This document shows positions 49,487 through 50,339 of a stretch of 50,339 nucleotides of DNA, piece after piece (within the stretch, counting starts at the first letter, position 1; each line of letters begins with the position of its first letter). The stretch is from JBBPYA01 sp038200385. GTDB taxonomy: Bacteria > Actinomycetota > Actinomycetes > Mycobacteriales > Geodermatophilaceae. The DNA is taken from positions 1 to 50,339 of the forward strand of contig JBBPYA010000120.1 in NCBI GenBank assembly GCA_038200385.1. Direction: 5' to 3'. Under the pieces are notes generated by a model. The model was not told where the DNA came from. It made no database searches and worked only from the letters and a program-made list of their open reading frames with translations. The translations under genes and the position numbers were made by a program.

Positions 49487-50277
49487 GGGGACCTCCAACT
49501 TCTAGGGAGAGCGCTGCTGCACGAGGTCACGGTGGTCCCCGACGTCGGTGCGGAGCCATACGACGTTCCGCGTATGGCGGGGTGCAGCAAGCGGGTGGAC
49601 TCTGGGCGCACGCCGCTGTCCCGACCGCACCGGGTTACGTGATCTCGCACAATTGCCAGTTTCCGCGGGATGATCTCGGGAACTCGCCGGCTCTGGCCGG
49701 GTCACCTCCCGGGATCATCGCTGAACGGGCGGGAAAGTCCGAGATCGTCGGGCTCGCGGCGGGCACGGGTCTGGCTGACGCCCGCCGCCTGCATCGCACA
49801 GCAGCCGCTCCAGGACGAAGTCGAGCAGCTCATGGACCTCCTCCGCGATGGGCACGGCCGTGCCCATAAGCCCGGATCCACCGCGGAGCTGTGGTGTGAG
49901 GGGCTGAACGTCGCGGGTGTGTCGTTTGACGGGGCTGATCGTTTGCGGGCGTGTTGGGTCTGCCGGTCTGCCGGCTTTCCTGGGTCCTCTGCTCTGTGGG
50001 TGCTGGCAGAGGGTCCGTTGACACGGTCGGTCGTCTCGTTGGCACGGGCATGACACCCCCGAGGACGCCTGAGTACCGCTGGACGCTGAGGTCATGCCGG
50101 CGCACCGACAGCGTCACGTGTGTCTACCCCGTGATGTCGGTCATGCAGCAGACCGTAGGACCGAGCCCTGGGCTAACGCCGCGTCATGGGCTCGCTGCCT
50201 CATGAGTTGTCCCTTGTGCGTGCAATGAGGGTGCGCTGCACGTCGGTTGGGGCCAGGTCCTGTCCTGGGCGCAGCGT
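49487..50277. other. 791-bp region without a recognised gene
   Basis: Frames on both strands are short and give no family match by eye. The region has visibly lower GC and more T-rich runs than the core block. It contains the 20-bp palindrome noted separately. A plus-strand frame from 49670 to 50053 and a minus-strand frame from 50117 were examined, and neither shows a domain or a good start site. Confidence 0.4.
49848..49867. repeat. 20-bp perfect palindrome
   Basis: ATGGGCACGGCCGTGCCCAT is fully self-complementary. It could be an operator for a dimeric regulator or a cruciform, but no gene start lies close enough to assign it. Confidence 0.7.
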
Positions 50278-50339
50278 CACAGCGTGACGGTGGAGGCCAT
50301 CAGGTAGTCGTCGAGGAGTCTCTGCAGGTGGGTGCGGTC
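50278..50339 (-). CDS. possible 3' end of a gene running out of the window
   Basis: The minus strand reads RTHLQRLLDDYLMASTVTL and then TGA at 50278-50280, with the frame open to the window edge. The helical look fits the C-terminus of a protein, but 20 codons are too few to identify it. Confidence 0.25.

Noticed and set aside
49670..50053. 127-residue plus-strand frame beyond the haloperoxidase
   Set aside because: No start site, no domain, and composition unlike the coding sequence nearby.

Overview
The window comes from a high-GC Actinomycetota chromosome. The evidence is the very GC-rich coding sequence, the actinobacterial bcc-aa3 respiratory genes (ctaE-qcrCAB, ctaC-ctaF), PimB, DUF3043/DUF4191/DUF2237 proteins, and GTG starts sitting directly on TANNNT promoter boxes. 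From memory, the gene order broadly follows the Mycobacterium tuberculosis Rv2187-Rv2220 block (fadD15, pimB, ripC, DEDDh exonuclease, trpD, ctaE, qcrCAB, ctaF/ctaC, asnB, adoK, erpA, glycerate kinase, DUF3043, cobT, gcvT, pepA, sucB, epimerase, lipB, lipA, DUF4191, glnA). lpdA, a kinase, a FAD oxidoreductase and leuS lie between these. The genus cannot be fixed from sequence alone; a non-mycobacterial actinobacterium is likely.

Layout. 1-7390: acyl-CoA ligase (partial), PimB, a secreted NlpC/P60 hydrolase behind a c-di-AMP riboswitch, a small conserved protein, a decayed NYN-domain gene, a DEDDh/GIY-YIG nuclease and an Lrp-type ligand-binding domain. 7395-9533: spermidine-synthase-like protein, trpD and a receiver-like protein. 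9611-15820: the respiratory supercomplex genes with a DsbA-like protein between them. 15978-20601: asnB, adoK, erpA, a glycerate-kinase remnant, DUF3043 and a small protein. 20694-26968: a CobT-like protein, a tandem pair of membrane-anchored beta-propellers, gcvT, pepA and a small conserved protein. 27099-34473: lpdA-sucB-epimerase, a Ser/Thr kinase and an FAD oxidoreductase. 34522-36166: two eroded genes (DUF222/HNH and MMPL). 36208-45597: lipB, DUF2237, a frameshifted gene, leuS with a leucine-codon leader peptide, a helical-repeat membrane protein, lipA, DUF4191 and glnA. 45650-50339: an accessory tail with a dead integrase, a LuxR regulator, a vanadium-type haloperoxidase and about 850 bp with no recognisable gene.

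How the genes work together. lipB and lipA make the lipoyl cofactor carried by SucB, re-oxidised by LpdA and also used by the glycine-cleavage system to which GcvT belongs. ErpA can supply Fe-S clusters to LipA and the Rieske protein. QcrCAB and CtaC/E/F pass electrons from menaquinol to oxygen. GlnA supplies glutamine, which AsnB uses.

The main points for a second look are: (1) a probable leucine attenuator upstream of leuS, with a 13-residue leader containing three consecutive Leu codons and a terminator hairpin; (2) five dispensable genes that survive as short conserved islands joined across internal deletions and frameshifts, while neighbouring essential genes are intact; (3) a recurring TANNNT-N6/7-RTG arrangement that predicts leaderless mRNAs; (4) the integrase/LuxR/haloperoxidase island. 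Comparisons with protein families rest on recalled family knowledge; no database search was run.
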